In this document: piece after piece, positions 1-12,179 of the stretch | Layout: every line of letters starts with the position of its first letter | How positions within the stretch are numbered: position 1 is the stretch's first letter | NCBI GenBank assembly: GCA_036874045.1 | Contig: CM072336.1 | Coordinates: 24,813,501 to 24,877,500 of the forward strand | DNA length: 64,000 bases | Source of the DNA: Cymodocea nodosa | Lineage: Eukaryota; Streptophyta; Magnoliopsida; Alismatales; Cymodoceaceae | Reading direction: 5' to 3' | Program-made: the position numbers and the translations under genes | The notes under the pieces: generated by a model | Database searches by the model: none | The model's input: only the letters and a program-made list of their open reading frames with translations | What the model was told of the DNA's origin: nothing

Positions 1-3000
1 TGTTAGGTTTGGTGATGCAACTGAACAAGCACGTGCAATGACAGAAATGAATGGAATGTTTTGCTCCACACGAGCTATGCGAATTGGTCCAGCAATTAAT
101 AAGAAGAATTTGGGCTCTGAAACCAAAGGTCTGAAAATATTTACAATCTCTATATAATGTAACATTATTTTCTTGTTGGTACACGGTAGAGATATAACCA
201 TTTCATACTGCTGTCTTGAAAGCATTGCTGTTCTTTCTCTTGCTTTTTTGGGTGGCTATTTTAATGTTTGATGTGATAGTGCAAGAGGCTAAATGTGTGA
301 GATTTTCTTCACTATTTTGCTTTCAGTTTTATAATTAAGGATAAGGGAGAGTTCTACTTCAATTAGATGTACAAAATCATTTCCTTCAAAGCAGTTACCT
401 TTGTAAAGTTGGGACTTGCAATGTAATCCAATTTTAAAAGCTTATAAAACTCATGTTGTCTCGGAGCAGGATGTCAAGAGGCTCTTTTGTTTAGGGGCCT
501 GGATCTGATTCAGCTGAAATGCATCCCCTCCCTTTAGTGCGTGGCCTCGGTTAGGTCAGTTTTACTGTTTATACCGTAATTCCGTCCTTAAATTCTTGTG
601 GCATAAATTGCTACAGCTTCAATTAGTTTTTCCATTCCTTTACTTCATAGAGCTGTCTATATTCTTTAATTTATTCCTTTACATTTGAAGTGTTGTTTAC
701 ACTTTAAGATTACTTCTTCCACTACTCAGTCAGTTATTTCTTTTCCAGATTATTCCTTTTTTATCTTCTTCAAGCATTCAAGAATTTTCCCTTTCAATTC
801 TTAGATATCAATGGCACTGCTGTATTACCTTCTCGAGTTTATTTTTTTACAAAAGCTTCTATATCTGATGGAGTTGAAGTGCAACTTCATTTTAATCTTG
901 ACACAAGTATATGGTCTAAGTCTTTTGTTCAATATATCTGATTGTGTATTTTTTTCCTGTTCTCATGTTATTTTTTATTTATGCTAACAACCATAAAGTT
1001 AGGTATCTACTCTATGAAATATCAATCGTAATAATTTATTTTTTAATTTCAGAAGTAACTTTTGCATCTAATATTTTACTTTGAAAAAGCAATTTGCTAT
1101 AGCATTTGAAATGCTAAATTATAGTTTTATTGGATATCTTTTTGTACGTTTGCCTTCATTCACTTAACAGTCGTTTAGCATTTTGAAAGACATCTTGAAT
1201 TGGACTTTTTCTGCTTGAGAGCATTTTTCATATTTTTGGATGTCAGAGAATGTTACCATTTTTATTTAAGAAGGGAGTTTGGTAAATAAAGATTAATATA
1301 TTATTAGTTTAGGGTGGCATTAAGTAGACCAGTATTGTGCTGGCTTTCTAAGCTGTTCAGTTTTATGTTGTTTCATTACTGTTACTGAAGGCATCTCTTC
1401 AATTTAAAGGTGTTTCATTGCTATTTTATACGAGCAATTTCGAAAATTATTATTTGTGAAACAATAATTCGTATTTAAATGATAGATGTGAGGGAAATTA
1501 TGTTCTCTGTCGAATTGTCTTATTTTGATCACTTTTGTGAATTTTCTGAATTAAAAGTTCATTTGAGAAAGTATGGTTGATTTGGCTATCTCCAAGCCAT
1601 TATACATCTGGATCAATTTTCTAGTGTAGTGTTTATCCTCCAGCCTCATTTTTATAATTTATTAGCAATTGAGAATACTTGTATCAGTGCTGTTTTTTCA
1701 GTTTAAATTTTCTACCATACTCTGACAGATATTATTGTTTATTCTACATGGAGAATAGAGGATATGCCTTTGCGAAACATTAAATTTTCATAATTTTCAA
1801 TTAAAGATCATAGATTTGAATCTTATAAACAATATCTTTATAGGTGAAGATAAGCACGGTTGCTAACGACTATCAGATTAATTGGACAGATCTCTCCATA
1901 ATTATGAGAATTTGTACACTTTCTTTTTTACTTTACATGATATTTGAATGATTATTATCATTAACCATTGCATTTTCTGAAAGGGTGAAGGATTAGGTTG
2001 TGAAAAAGAATGTTTTAGTGGAGAATGGATAAACAAGCAGGAAAAGAAACCAGAAATGGATTACTTGTTTGCTCGATACTGAATGAGAATATGATTTAGA
2101 ACATTGCTTTTTGAGTTATTGTCTTCTTGTTATTTATTGATTTCGTTGTTTTGATATACTAAGGGTCTGTTTCTCTTCATCTCCATCATTTCATTTTCAT
2201 TTAGATACCCTATGCATCTTTCATCCTTTTCTCTTCACCTCCATATAGTTTTCTGTGGCCTTATGTGGGAGACAATGCTTTATCAACGTTTCCACTCAAA
2301 CTTGTTCCCCATTTCCACTTCATTCAATGAACTTTTATTTACTGCTATGTTTGTTGTTTGATGATTTTTTATGGCAAGCAAATTGGCAATTGTTTAGCTG
2401 GGTCAAAACTAGTTGGATTAATCTTGTACATGATTAACTTGTGAACTTTCTTATACAGTTTTGTATGCATTTTTCTTTCTTCTTTTTCTTTTATTTGAGT
2501 TTGGTCATCATTCCTTGTGATTTTGTTGACAGAATTCGACTAGAAGGGCTTATTTTATAGTTTGGAATTTTCCTGTGGTTCAGTGTGGTTGGGTGCACAT
2601 TTTTTGCCGTGTTTGTTCTTCTGAAACTAAGTTATAGGTGCAAAAGCATTGTTGCCAAATGTTTCATTATTGGGTTCAGGATGCATTTTTTGATGTAAAT
2701 GCATGTTTTTTTTTTTCTGAAACTAAATTCATGTGAATCATAACTTTGTAAGGCTTAATAATCACGTCATCTCATAACTGTCATTAATATGGAACCATTA
2801 TGAAATCCTTCTTGTTTTGGATTCCATTTTGTATGAAACTGGACATTCATCTGAAACTAATTTTTTATGTGATATAAACTTTGATGCTGTAAGATCGAAA
2901 CACTGCAGTATCATAAAAATTTTCATTATCAAATACCAGCTTTCCTCTAACTATTTCACTTATTGACATGTTCTATTCTTAAAAAATGTGATGATGATCT

Positions 3001-4686
3001 GCTTTTAACCAGAAGTGCTATGGCTATCTCATACGAGTGTTGGGAGTGGTTGCAGTCCCTAGTTTCTCCGATATGCCCTACCCATATTGTTGGCAACCTC
3101 CCCTGTTCTTCTTTCTCCTTCCATTTTCTTTATCTTGCTTCTTTATTATCGTTCCACCTAGAAGTCCATGCTTTATGTTTTTGCCTTGATTTAGTATCCC
3201 AACTGTTTGTGTATACATCCATTGCCTTTCTTTCTTTATGGAATTTGAATTGTGGCTTTTCAAATAAAAAAAAAACTTATACCAGTATGCAATTGTCATA
3301 GAACTCTGATCAAAAATTGTCCAATTATCTAGTTTTTCTTAGCATATCAAATATTGTGATATTTATTTAGTTGTCATAAATATTTAATTCAACCTTGCAT
3401 TCATTTTTTTACTTTATAGCATTTAAGGATCTTTTTTGCTTTGTGTGAACACTTTTCTTGTAATAATGTATTAATGACTAAAATTAATTTATAATTCTGA
3501 CATGAATTATTAATTAACTCTTTATTTGCAGTTTCTTTGCAGTCCACTCAAGCAACTCAAGAAACTGATCCAAGCAATACGACAGTGTGTTCCTTTGCTT
3601 TATATACATTATTCATGATTTTAAAAATTAAGATCTCTAACCATTATAATTCTGAACATAGGTTTTTGTTGGTGGTTTGGACTCAACCGTTACCGATGAC
3701 CATCTGAGGCAAGTTTTTGGTCAGTATGGAGAATTAGTCCATGTGAAGATCCCTGTAGGCAAACGATGTGGATTTGTTCAATTTGCTAAGAGGTCAGAGC
3801 ATCACAGGATCTTGACGATGCTATAGGAAAGTATGTTGATATTTACACCATTTATTCCTTTGGGGTGGGTTTCTTGTAGGGCCTGCGCAGAGGAAGCTAT
3901 ACTTATGTTGCAAGGAGCTCAGCTTGGAGGACAAAGTATTCGTCTTTCTTGGGGACGTAGCCCATCTAGTAAACAGGTTGGATTTCTGTCTTAGCTAGTT
4001 GAAATTTTTTCATGAAGTGCGAATTGAAACAAACATGTGACAGGACACACCTGGATGGACACAGCCACAACAAGATCCAAGCCAATGGAGTAGTGGGTAC
4101 TATGGATATGGACAAGGTTACGAACAATATGCCTACGCACAACCTGCTCAAGATCCCAACATGTACGCATACGGGGCCTATCCTGGATATGGTAGCTATC
4201 AACAGCAGCAGGTTTGTAACACATTCTGCTTATTCTCCGCATGATATCTCTTCATTCATAAACAGTATGATCTTATCCTGTTGATGTAAGACAACATTAG
4301 GGGAACCATTTATAATTTGAAAAAATTCTGCAAAATGTTTAGTTGTTGAGTTGATGTCAATCCTGCATGAATCATCCCAGTGATTGAGGGTTTTGGTGGT
4401 GACACGAGGAACGGAAAATCAGTCAGTTTCGAAAGTCATCTTGATCAACTTGACATGGTTCACAGTTTTTCCCACAAAAAACAACCAACTTTCACATGCC
4501 ACCGCTATAGAGTATATGTTCATGCTTCATAGGAATGGTTTAAATTTATTATTAAGTTTCTTAACTTTAATACTCCCCTGAGATTGTGGATTTGTTTGCC
4601 ATCCCTACGTGCGTCTTCTCCCTGCATGTGTGGCACAAGTGTAGTATGATCGAGAGCCTTCTTTCTTTCTCTTATTCTTGCAGTGA
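1..4686 (+). CDS. RBP45: RBP45-type RNA-binding protein, 3' part (5' end outside window)
   Basis: Exons read as 1-128, 3532-3584, 3662-3792, 3880-3976, 4044-4211 and a terminal exon from 4684; all junctions are GT-AG and the frame is continuous. Exon 1 is the end of RRM2 (RVGP-like segment MRIGPAINKKN). Exons 3-4 are a whole RRM3 with RNP2-like VFVGGL and RNP1-like KRCGFVQF, ending LSWGRSPSSKQ, the junction typical of plant RBP45/47 proteins. Exon 5 is the Gln/Tyr/Gly-rich tail ending in QQQ. The last junction places TGA directly after the splice site (CAG^TGA at 4684-4686), so the protein would end at QQQ as in RBP45 relatives. By family these are nuclear or stress-granule poly(U)/poly(A)-binding hnRNP-like proteins. 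Introns here are 129-3531 (3.4 kb), 3585-3661, 3793-3879, 3977-4043 and 4212-4683. Family assignment is firm; RBP45 rather than RBP47 is a memory-based preference. Confidence 0.88.
129..3531 (+). other. 3.4-kb intron of the RBP45-type gene
   Basis: Begins GTCTGAAA after the RRM2 exon and ends TTTATTTGCAG before 3532. The first AG (3530-3531) gives an open frame; the AG 11 bases further on would give an early TGA, which settles the acceptor. The content is T-rich and low in G, with no recognisable coding homology or transposon ORF. The short ORFs in it have no family features. Confidence 0.8.
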
Positions 4687-6217
4687 TACACCCGCTGCGG
4701 TCACATGAAATAGGAACACCAGGAACGGAGCTGCGGGATCGGCGTAAGTGTATGCTATTTTCATTTTCTGTAATCGTGTGAACTTTGGGCGTTTGTGGTA
4801 GACCATGAGTCCACTTTAACATCTTGAATTTGCCCCTTGCGGAATAAGTCTTGAAGTGTGTAGTTTAGGAATCCGAGTCTTCGTGATTTAATCTGATGCC
4901 TGTCTGGATTTTGTTACCTCTGGAGTTTGGGATGTATGTTGCTATGTACTTGTATGAGAACTAACGATACTTTCTTGTTGCCGCCTCCATCCATTACTCT
5001 TTTGGTCCATCGATTGTGTGGGGATGGGACGGATTGTGCCTAAAGGATCTTCTCTTTATGTTGAGCCCTCCCATTCATTTGATAATCGTCAGGGATTTTG
5101 TTTAGTAACTAGCGTAAAGCCTTGTGCCAAGCATAGGTGATCTATAATGATAATGATATAGAAGTAATGTGTGGATAATTTGGTAAAACTGGTACGGTAA
5201 ATTTGTAATTGTCATTATTCTAAGTGACAGAAAACTTATAGAAAAATTAGGAGAAACATAAATATTCCGATATCATATTGCTTTAGAATCTAATCAAGAT
5301 GATTTTAATCTCTAAATACGACTTGTTTAGGAAAGGGGGCTGGGAGGATGACGACGATAGAGGTTAATAGCGGCAAGGGGGGACCAGAGGGAGTGGGCAT
5401 GTCTTGCGTGAGCGTCGACGAGGGCATATCGTCGTTGTACCTCGACGAATGGGTGAAGCTCCGTCGTTTGCTCGGGCGACCGACTACGAGATCGCATCGA
5501 AGGAGGAGAGGGGTCGGAAGAAGAAAAGGAGAAAAGAAAAATGAAGAAAAAAAAGGAGAAAATAATAAATAACATTCTTTTTCTTTCTAATTTTTTTATT
5601 TCCTATCTTGAACCCAAAAGATTGAATCTTGGAAACAATAATATATTGCTTGGTAAGAAAAAGTGACGTCCGTTGAACTACGGTAAACCCCAATGTGATC
5701 ACGACACTGTAGGTGCTTGCGATGGTACGGATGCTACTTCCGTCACAAGTCATGCGTGGCATGGCACATCGCAGAACGGACAAATTCTAGAGGTGACGTG
5801 GTCACGAAGGATTTTGGAAAGAAAAGAAAAGAGAGGCCGACGTTGAAGTATTTTGCCATTTTGGTCGACAACCTTTCGAACCAATAACCTTATTTAATAA
5901 ACAACATTTTTGAATACACTTGCCGAAAATCCAAACGAGACCTAATGGATGATCCGACGCGATAGACAATCATGACATAATTAATATTGAATTCAACAAG
6001 TGGAAGACCTCTCTGTTTGCACATACCAACCAAACCATAGTTCCTTGTATAAATAAAACAGGTGACTGTCATGTTTTCAAACATCGTAGAAATTTATAAC
6101 ACTCCAAGACGCTTAGACTGACTAGTGGTTACACGGCCACGAGTGGCTAATTATTCGACTACAAATATCGCAGAACTGCCTGTTTACGACGAAGTAACCC
6201 GTAGCATCGCAACGTAA
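4687..6217. other. 3' UTR of RBP45 gene and convergent intergenic region
   Basis: Roughly the first 500 bases after the TGA are probably the 3' UTR (T/G-rich, no ORF). The rest, up to the eIF1 stop on the other strand, has no recognisable gene apart from the GC-rich island listed separately. The two genes converge here. Confidence 0.5.
5338..5525. other. Orphan GC-rich island, origin unknown
   Basis: A 190-base block far richer in G+C than its surroundings, with repeated CGACG/CGTCG. It is open on the plus strand (ORF 5348-5572, ending in a Lys/Glu-rich low-complexity tail) and on the minus strand. Neither translation resembles a family I know. It could be a fragment of a GC-rich gene or transposon, or a CpG-rich regulatory remnant. 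I assign no function. Confidence 0.3.
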
Positions 6218-7234
6218 CTAAAAACCATGAATTTTGATGTGCTCCTTCTTTGCAATTCCAGCCTAGAACGAAAGGAACAGAATGGAATCGATCAAACAAA
6301 GATCATTGAAAACTTGGAAGGTATAAACTTCGACCAACATCATGTGTAAAACGTCAATTCTTTATTTTACCTGAACAAGGAAAGTTGAAACATTCTTTCT
6401 TTGGTCCCCCTGAAGTTGGATCACCTGCAACAGTACACAAGGAAAGTAGAAGAAGTTTAAATGGTGGTACGTCTTCGGTAACATAAATAACAGTCTCAAT
6501 AAGAAGCAAAGGATTCATTCACGTAATGAGATTATCATTCAAATTATTCGTCGTAAGCAAGAAACAAAGCAAGATAAGTTCAATATAAGGTAAACTGAAA
6601 AGTTACCTGACCCAGCTCTGGGTCTTGGACCACAGTACCATTACAACAGAATTCTTTCTTCAGGTCCTTCAGGATTTTTGAATAGCTGAATTCTTTCTTT
6701 AGTCCCTGCACTGTGGTCAAGCTCTTTCTACCGTTACGCTGCTGTATGCGCACATGCACATACTCCTTGGCGCCAGCACCAGAGCCCTCAGCCTTTGCAT
6801 CAGCAAAAGGATCTACACATCAAGAAAAATATGTATACGGAAATTATCACCACACAAAATACAATTTTGCACTTGCACACCAACACTCAAATAATAGTTG
6901 TCTTTGTTAAAGGTAGCTCTGATGCAATTTCATGTTCATTTTCTTCCATATTGTGTCAGACATTAAACACAAAATTACAGATTACTTCTATAAGAAATTC
7001 ACCCTCATATGAACTTTTTTTCTCCTTTCATTAATTCAATCTCTGGATTTAACGATAGTCTACTTTCATGCAATGGCCGTTCTGTTCAAAAGTTCCATCA
7101 CTATGCCATAAATTTTACCATACAAAATACATAATACGTGTAGCACTGAAGCAGCAAGGCCCATGGAACTAAATTGAAATAATCAAGGTGCACATACCGA
7201 AAGCAGAGGGAATCTGTGCGTCAATCTCAGACAT
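6218..7234 (-). CDS. SUI1: Translation initiation factor eIF1 (SUI1)
   Basis: Complete gene on the minus strand. Coding exons are 7234-7198, 6812-6607, 6424-6371 and 6262-6218 (342 nt, 113 residues), all with GT-AG introns. The protein starts MSEIDAQIPSAFDPF and carries the SUI1 core in order: VHVRIQQRNGRKSLTTVQGL, a KKEFSYSKILKDLKKEFCCN stretch, GTVVQDPELGQVIQLQGD, then FLVQAGIAKKEHIKIHGF at the C-terminus. Length and both ends match plant eIF1. eIF1 binds the 40S subunit near the P site and enforces AUG selection during scanning. The gene is TATA-driven with a leader intron (see separate entries), common in highly expressed housekeeping genes. The nearest neighbour downstream is the convergent RBP45-type gene. 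No key residue seems altered; it looks functional. Confidence 0.96.
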
Positions 7235-8215
7235 GAAATTTCAGTTACTTGGAATCGAAGATGAAGATTCTCTTCTTCTTGGTAGTTTTGGACTGAAGCT
7301 GGAAAGGATGGAATTCAAAAGAGAAATAAGAAGATGCTTTAATTAAACGGATCTGAAATGGAAAACCGCAGTCTGAACCAGCCTATAAACTACCCTTTAA
7401 TAGCGTAAGTAACAAACACCTGAACAAAAAATCTAAAAGAGAGGTCATGCTAAGAATGAAAATACACAAAAATCCAAATTAACGAATGAAACGCGAAACG
7501 TCGTCCTTAATTGATAAAAATTCATGACATGAAAGTGGTATGAATATTTCATTAATCCATTCAAACAAGGAGATTACCGAAGCGATCAACCAGAAAAGAA
7601 CGTCTTCGGTTTCATATAACCAAAAAAAAAAAAAAAAAAAACGTCCAACTACCAATTTCATACCATCATGAACCAAGATTTCAAAGACCAGCGAGAAATA
7701 TACAACGCACTAAATTCTTGATCGAAGCCTAACGAAGAAAACCACGTACCGGTCAAAAAGAAAAGAAAAAAAAAAACTGATATTCCGATCATCAAATTCA
7801 GACGATATAGATCCTACAAAGCAAGTAAAGAACAACACAGATCAAGCAAAAATCACCATCTCCTCCTCCAGAAAGTAAAAAAAAAAAGAAAAAAAAAAAC
7901 AGTACAAGAATCGAAAACCTCCGTCAAAAATCCAGAGAAAAACAAAACAAAACAAAAAATAAAAAAACCCAACTCACAATATCGAAAACCCTAACTAAAG
8001 CAGGAAAACAAACCAAAGCAACAAACCCAACGCGAAAATCCTCGAGATCGAAAGGTAGAACACGAACGAACTCTAGAAATCTGCCGGGCACAGACCCCGA
8101 ACGAGGTTCCAGATCGATCGAAGAAATCGAAAGGGAGACCTGCTCTTACCAGACGAGGGTGATTTGGCGCCGGACGAAATCCTCGGAGAAATCTGGGGAC
8201 CAAATCCGGGGGGCG
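7235..8215 (-). other. 5' UTR of eIF1 gene with an approx. 860-bp leader intron
   Basis: Reading the minus strand, a leader exon runs from about 8215 to 8150 and ends at a consensus donor (TCTG^GTAAGAG). An acceptor TTCAG at 7297-7293 gives a second leader segment from 7292 to the ATG at 7234. The intron is rich in A on the plus strand (T on the sense strand) and contains a telo-box-like AAACCCTAA (plus strand, about 7986-7994). The transcription start is inferred from the TATA box. Confidence 0.65.
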
Positions 8216-8241
8216 AATGGCGAAATTCGCTACGCCCAACC

Positions 8242-8249
8242 TATTTATA
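8242..8249 (-). promoter_or_regulatory. TATA box of the eIF1 gene
   Basis: TATAAATA on the minus strand inside a GC-rich block, about 30 bases upstream of the inferred leader start and about 95 bases before the leader intron donor. Confidence 0.65.
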
Positions 8250-11200
8250 CCATCCACCCATTTCTTTTTCCTTTCTCGGACCCGGCCCAGCAATTTATGA
8301 CGCCCACCCGATCACTCACCGCCTTATCGCTCGCTACCTATATTATTATTATTATTATTTACGGTAGGTAAAGGTGAATGGAATGGGATTATGGGATTTT
8401 TTTTTATTTTTAATATGACCATTTTCAAATTTTTTTAAGCAGATTTGATGTGGTGAAGATATTCACTTTCTTTAAAAAAAATATTACTTGTAAGTAATTT
8501 TTTCTTTCTGTGTTGGTCCCTACATTTTTCTCTCAATTTGAGAAAATTGCTTTTCCATTTAGTTATTCTGTACTTCAAACTTTTCTTGTTGTGTTTACTT
8601 TAATTGTGGTTTTATAGCTAGAATTTTCTTAATATATTTTGCTTTTAGACTCTGAAAAAAAAAATATATGTATGCAGTTAATGTACATTAATTGGGTGTC
8701 AAAAGGAATTTCTTAATCTTTGTATGCGCAATTAAACTACTCATGCAGCTGAAACTATTATCAACAAACAATAGATAATTATACCATCCTAATATAAGAG
8801 ATGAGAGACAATAAATGAAGAACCAAGAATTTCATCTTGTGATTTACCCATAGATGAAAAGACCATATCCACCACTCAAGTGGTCTACTTGAATCCCACA
8901 CTAATATGATGTTGCTTTAGTCTTAAGTCCTAAAGCCAACTTCACTTCCCTGACAATTCCCTTTTAATTAATTATCAAGGGAATATTCTGTCTGCCATTC
9001 ATAAATCCCACCCAAAACCTGGATGCCTGAGCTTGATTACCACACCTTGCTTTTGCACATTTTTGAAGCCTATCCTTACAAAAAGAGCTCTTGTATGAAT
9101 GGTGAATATATACCAGCCAAGAGCTCTTATATGTTTGATGAATATATACCAGCCAAGCACTATGATAGTTGATGAGCAAAGTGGGAATTAAATAAGCTCA
9201 AAAGCAGAAAACGATTGAGCACAAAGGAGATGGAAAGGAGAACTTATGCACTAGAGACAAAAGGTGTCAATCAAGTGCCCAATGAGTGTGTTAATTAATT
9301 TGTAGCCTGGAGATTGACAGAAATCACCTCTAATGCCTAGAATATTCTGGAAAACACTTAAGAATATCAGCAAACCGATTTCCAAATCTAGATATATATA
9401 TATATTAAACCCTCCAACTACTGGTTTTTCTATTAAAATTTTCAAAAACACCTGGGCCCTCATTTCAGTTTTTTCTTTTAATTTCCATCTGCTGGGAGCT
9501 AGACATTTTTAATGATTTTTCATTTGTTTTACAGCATTATTAATCCTCTAATATGATGCAGGCCTATCTTACATATATGACTTGTGGGTGTGAAAATAAT
9601 TATTATCTTATAATAAATTATTATTTTTAATCTTTCTCCAAATTATTTTTATCTTATCTTATATATATATCTATGACCTAATATAATAAAACACAACATT
9701 TTTAACACATATTTTACATTTGACCATATAATTATGACATTGAACTTCATTTAGGTTGACCTAAGGATAACATAATTGTTCCAAGGCTTTCTATTTTTAA
9801 ATTCTTGAGGGTAGTTGATGCTGCTTTGACCTTTCATGTGCTGCCTTTATTCCTTGGCTTCACTTTGCCTGAAAACCAATTAAGGGGTGGGAAGAGTAGA
9901 TAAATCTAAATACAGTATAGTTATGAAACCAATTAGTAGAGTTATACATGTAATCCCCCAACCAATGGGCCATGACACTCAACAATATATTATGAAACAT
10001 GCTTTGGTCAAATTTAGATATGAGTGTTTTGAAGTTTATCAACAAGAACATAAATTTAAACTCACCATGGAATCACTCAGTGTTTTGTTAATCATCAAAA
10101 TGATCCAAATTAAAATATAAATTTTCAACTGAATCAATTTATCATGGTAGTACTGATAGAACAAACTAAGTATGCTTGATTAATATCATTAAGCAACATA
10201 CAGGATTGGACTGGCTTGTGTGGTGGGCTTGGTATATATTGATCCATTGTCACTCTTAATTAATTTGAAGCTCTCTCTGAATTTTCAACACCACTACACT
10301 AATCATATATCTAGGGTTTAAATTGATTAGGTTCCTGATAGAAACCATAAACTGAACTATATATATCGATCTTAAAAGTTTTAGAATTGAATCGAACCAC
10401 CATCATTAATTTCAAGGAATCAAACCAAACCAAAGCATTAACAAATGGGTGGATTAATTTTCAGTTCTAATCTGAAAATAAAGATATAATTCAAACAAGA
10501 AAATATAATGATGAATACCTTAAAAAGTCTATTGGTAATTACACGATACCCTTGCACGGTGAAAATCCTCTTGTAATGCATAAAAGTCAAGGAACATAAA
10601 CATGGTCAAAAAACAGTAATTGATCAATTAGATGGATAATCAAGTTAACAATGTCAACTTTTTAAAGTACATTATAGAATCACACCTATCATCGAAATAA
10701 ACTCTTTAATATACATGAAAGTAGATTTAATGATCAAGATTTTTAGCCTACACAATATATTAATACATATATATGCTAATAAATTATCAATAAATATATC
10801 AAATTCCATCCTAGTTAGCTATCTTTATCAGAAACCAAGAATCAATCCGATACCAAATATTCCAAAAATAAAAAGCTAAACCAAACATCGCATATCATTT
10901 AAATAAACCAAATTGTTAAAAATTGTCTGATGTAATTTGGCTAACCGATTTCGACAGAATCACGCACACCCCTACTAATACCAGAAACGGCATAAAATTT
11001 AGTGTAAATTATTAAACACCTGAAATTTATCATTATTCTCCGAATCTAGTTTAGGTTTGTTGATTGATTTCATTCTTAAAATCTATGAAATATTGAATAT
11101 TCGCACACACAATCACTGAAAAATAAAAAAAATACGAAAGTTGCAAAAAATTACAATACCTAACTTACGTTATCTACAGGATTAGAGAGGGTGACGAGAA

Positions 11201-11454
11201 ATCACTCAAAAATAGAGTTACAGATGACGAAAAATATATTTCTTTTGGGTGAAAAACACCTTCAAGTAATGGTAGATCTTGGAAAATTCTTGCAAGATCT
11301 ATTAAAATTGATGCTTATACATATACGTCTATATATATGGGAAAAGTGATATTGTAGACATCAAATCATAACCAAGTTTTGACATCTTCTTTCATATATT
11401 GCAGACATTTGATAAGGCTTAGGCAAGCACGAGCAGATTTCAACCACGTGTTTT
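8250..11454. other. AT-rich intergenic region
   Basis: Three kilobases upstream of eIF1 with no recognisable gene or transposon protein. It holds a short ATT repeat (8341-8360), TA-rich runs near 9391 and 9661, and a 36-bp tandem duplication at 9085-9156. Open frames are short and featureless. Confidence 0.5.
9085..9156. repeat. 36-bp tandem duplication
   Basis: Two adjacent copies starting GAGCTCTT(G/A)TATG and ending AATATATACCAGCCAA, at 9085-9120 and 9121-9156, with few mismatches. Confidence 0.85.
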
Positions 11455-11960
11455 TTTTTCTTTCTCTTTTCATTCTTCTTCTCCTTCTTCTTTTCTTCTT
11501 CTTCGTTGGCATTGCCTGTCTATTGTGCTCTCTCTTCCTCACTCTCTCTCTCTCTCTCCCTTCCGTGAATATCACATGCCTCTTCGAAGAAGGGATGTGT
11601 AAAATAGGACTATACACAAGGTATACGTAAAACAAGACCACAGACGACGATGCAGGCAACGACACAAGCGGCTACAAGTAATGATGCAGCTACAAGTGAC
11701 GCCATATGAAGTGCTTGAGAAAGTACATTTTACTAGTATTCTTCTTCCTCTTTTCTTCTTATTCTTCTTCTTCATCGACGCCGCCCATCTGCTACACACA
11801 CACTCTCTCTCTCTCTCCCCCCCATCATAAATATCGCACTCCTCCTTCAAGGAGGGGTGTGCGAAATAAGACTACACTCAATGTGTACGTAAAACAAGAC
11901 TGTAGACAATAATATAGGCAGCAACGCAAGCGGCTACAAGCAACAACGTGAGCAGTGGTG
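11455..11960. repeat. Imperfect tandem duplication, period about 262 bp
   Basis: Both units have the same order: TTC-rich tract, (CT)n tract, ATATC(A/G)CA, TGTGYRAAATARGACTA, TACGTAAAACAAGAC and GCGGCTACAAG. The shared GCGGCTACAAG lies at 11668-11678 and 11930-11940. No coding homology is visible, and the source element is unknown. A 26-bp direct duplication (CACCAATA.GGGTTTGTTC at 11968 and 11994) follows immediately. Confidence 0.75.
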
Positions 11961-12040
11961 TAGGTGGCACCAATATGGGTTTGTTCCTATGGACACCAAT
12001 AGGGGTTTGTTCTCTGTGTTGTTAAATTCACGAGTCATTT

Positions 12041-12162
12041 GGGTGCTGATTGTACCTAATCACCAAACACTGGATCTTATAAGAATTCTGTAGTTAAGCA
12101 TATTTAGGTAGGAGTAGTATTACGGTGGATGACATTCTGAGAAGTTTCCATGTTGCATTCGC
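12041..12162 (+). pseudogene. Decayed 5S rRNA-like sequence
   Basis: Aligns along its whole length (122 nt versus about 120) with plant 5S rRNA as I recall it. Landmarks are GGGTGC at the start, TGGATCTTAT for CGGATCCCAT, AGTTAAGCATATTTAGG for the box A region AGTTAAGCGTGCTTGGG, GAGTAGTATTAC for GAGTAGTACTAG, GATGACATTCTGAGAAGT for the box C region, and GTTGCA near the end. Most differences are C-to-T or G-to-A, as expected from long-methylated DNA. The internal promoter is badly degraded, so transcription by Pol III is unlikely. Confidence 0.82.
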
Positions 12163-12179
12163 TTTCGACGATATTTTAA

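Noticed and set aside
3078-3301. Opposed ORFs of 73 and 112 codons in the RBP45 intron
   Set aside because: Low-complexity, no homology features, inside a well-defined intron.
3543-3584. Alternative RBP45 acceptor at 3541-3542
   Set aside because: It would bring an in-frame TGA after eight codons; the AG at 3530-3531 keeps the frame.
11366-11665. Lys/Arg-rich 99-codon minus-strand ORF
   Set aside because: Translation of CT/TTC tracts in a tandem repeat, not a protein family.
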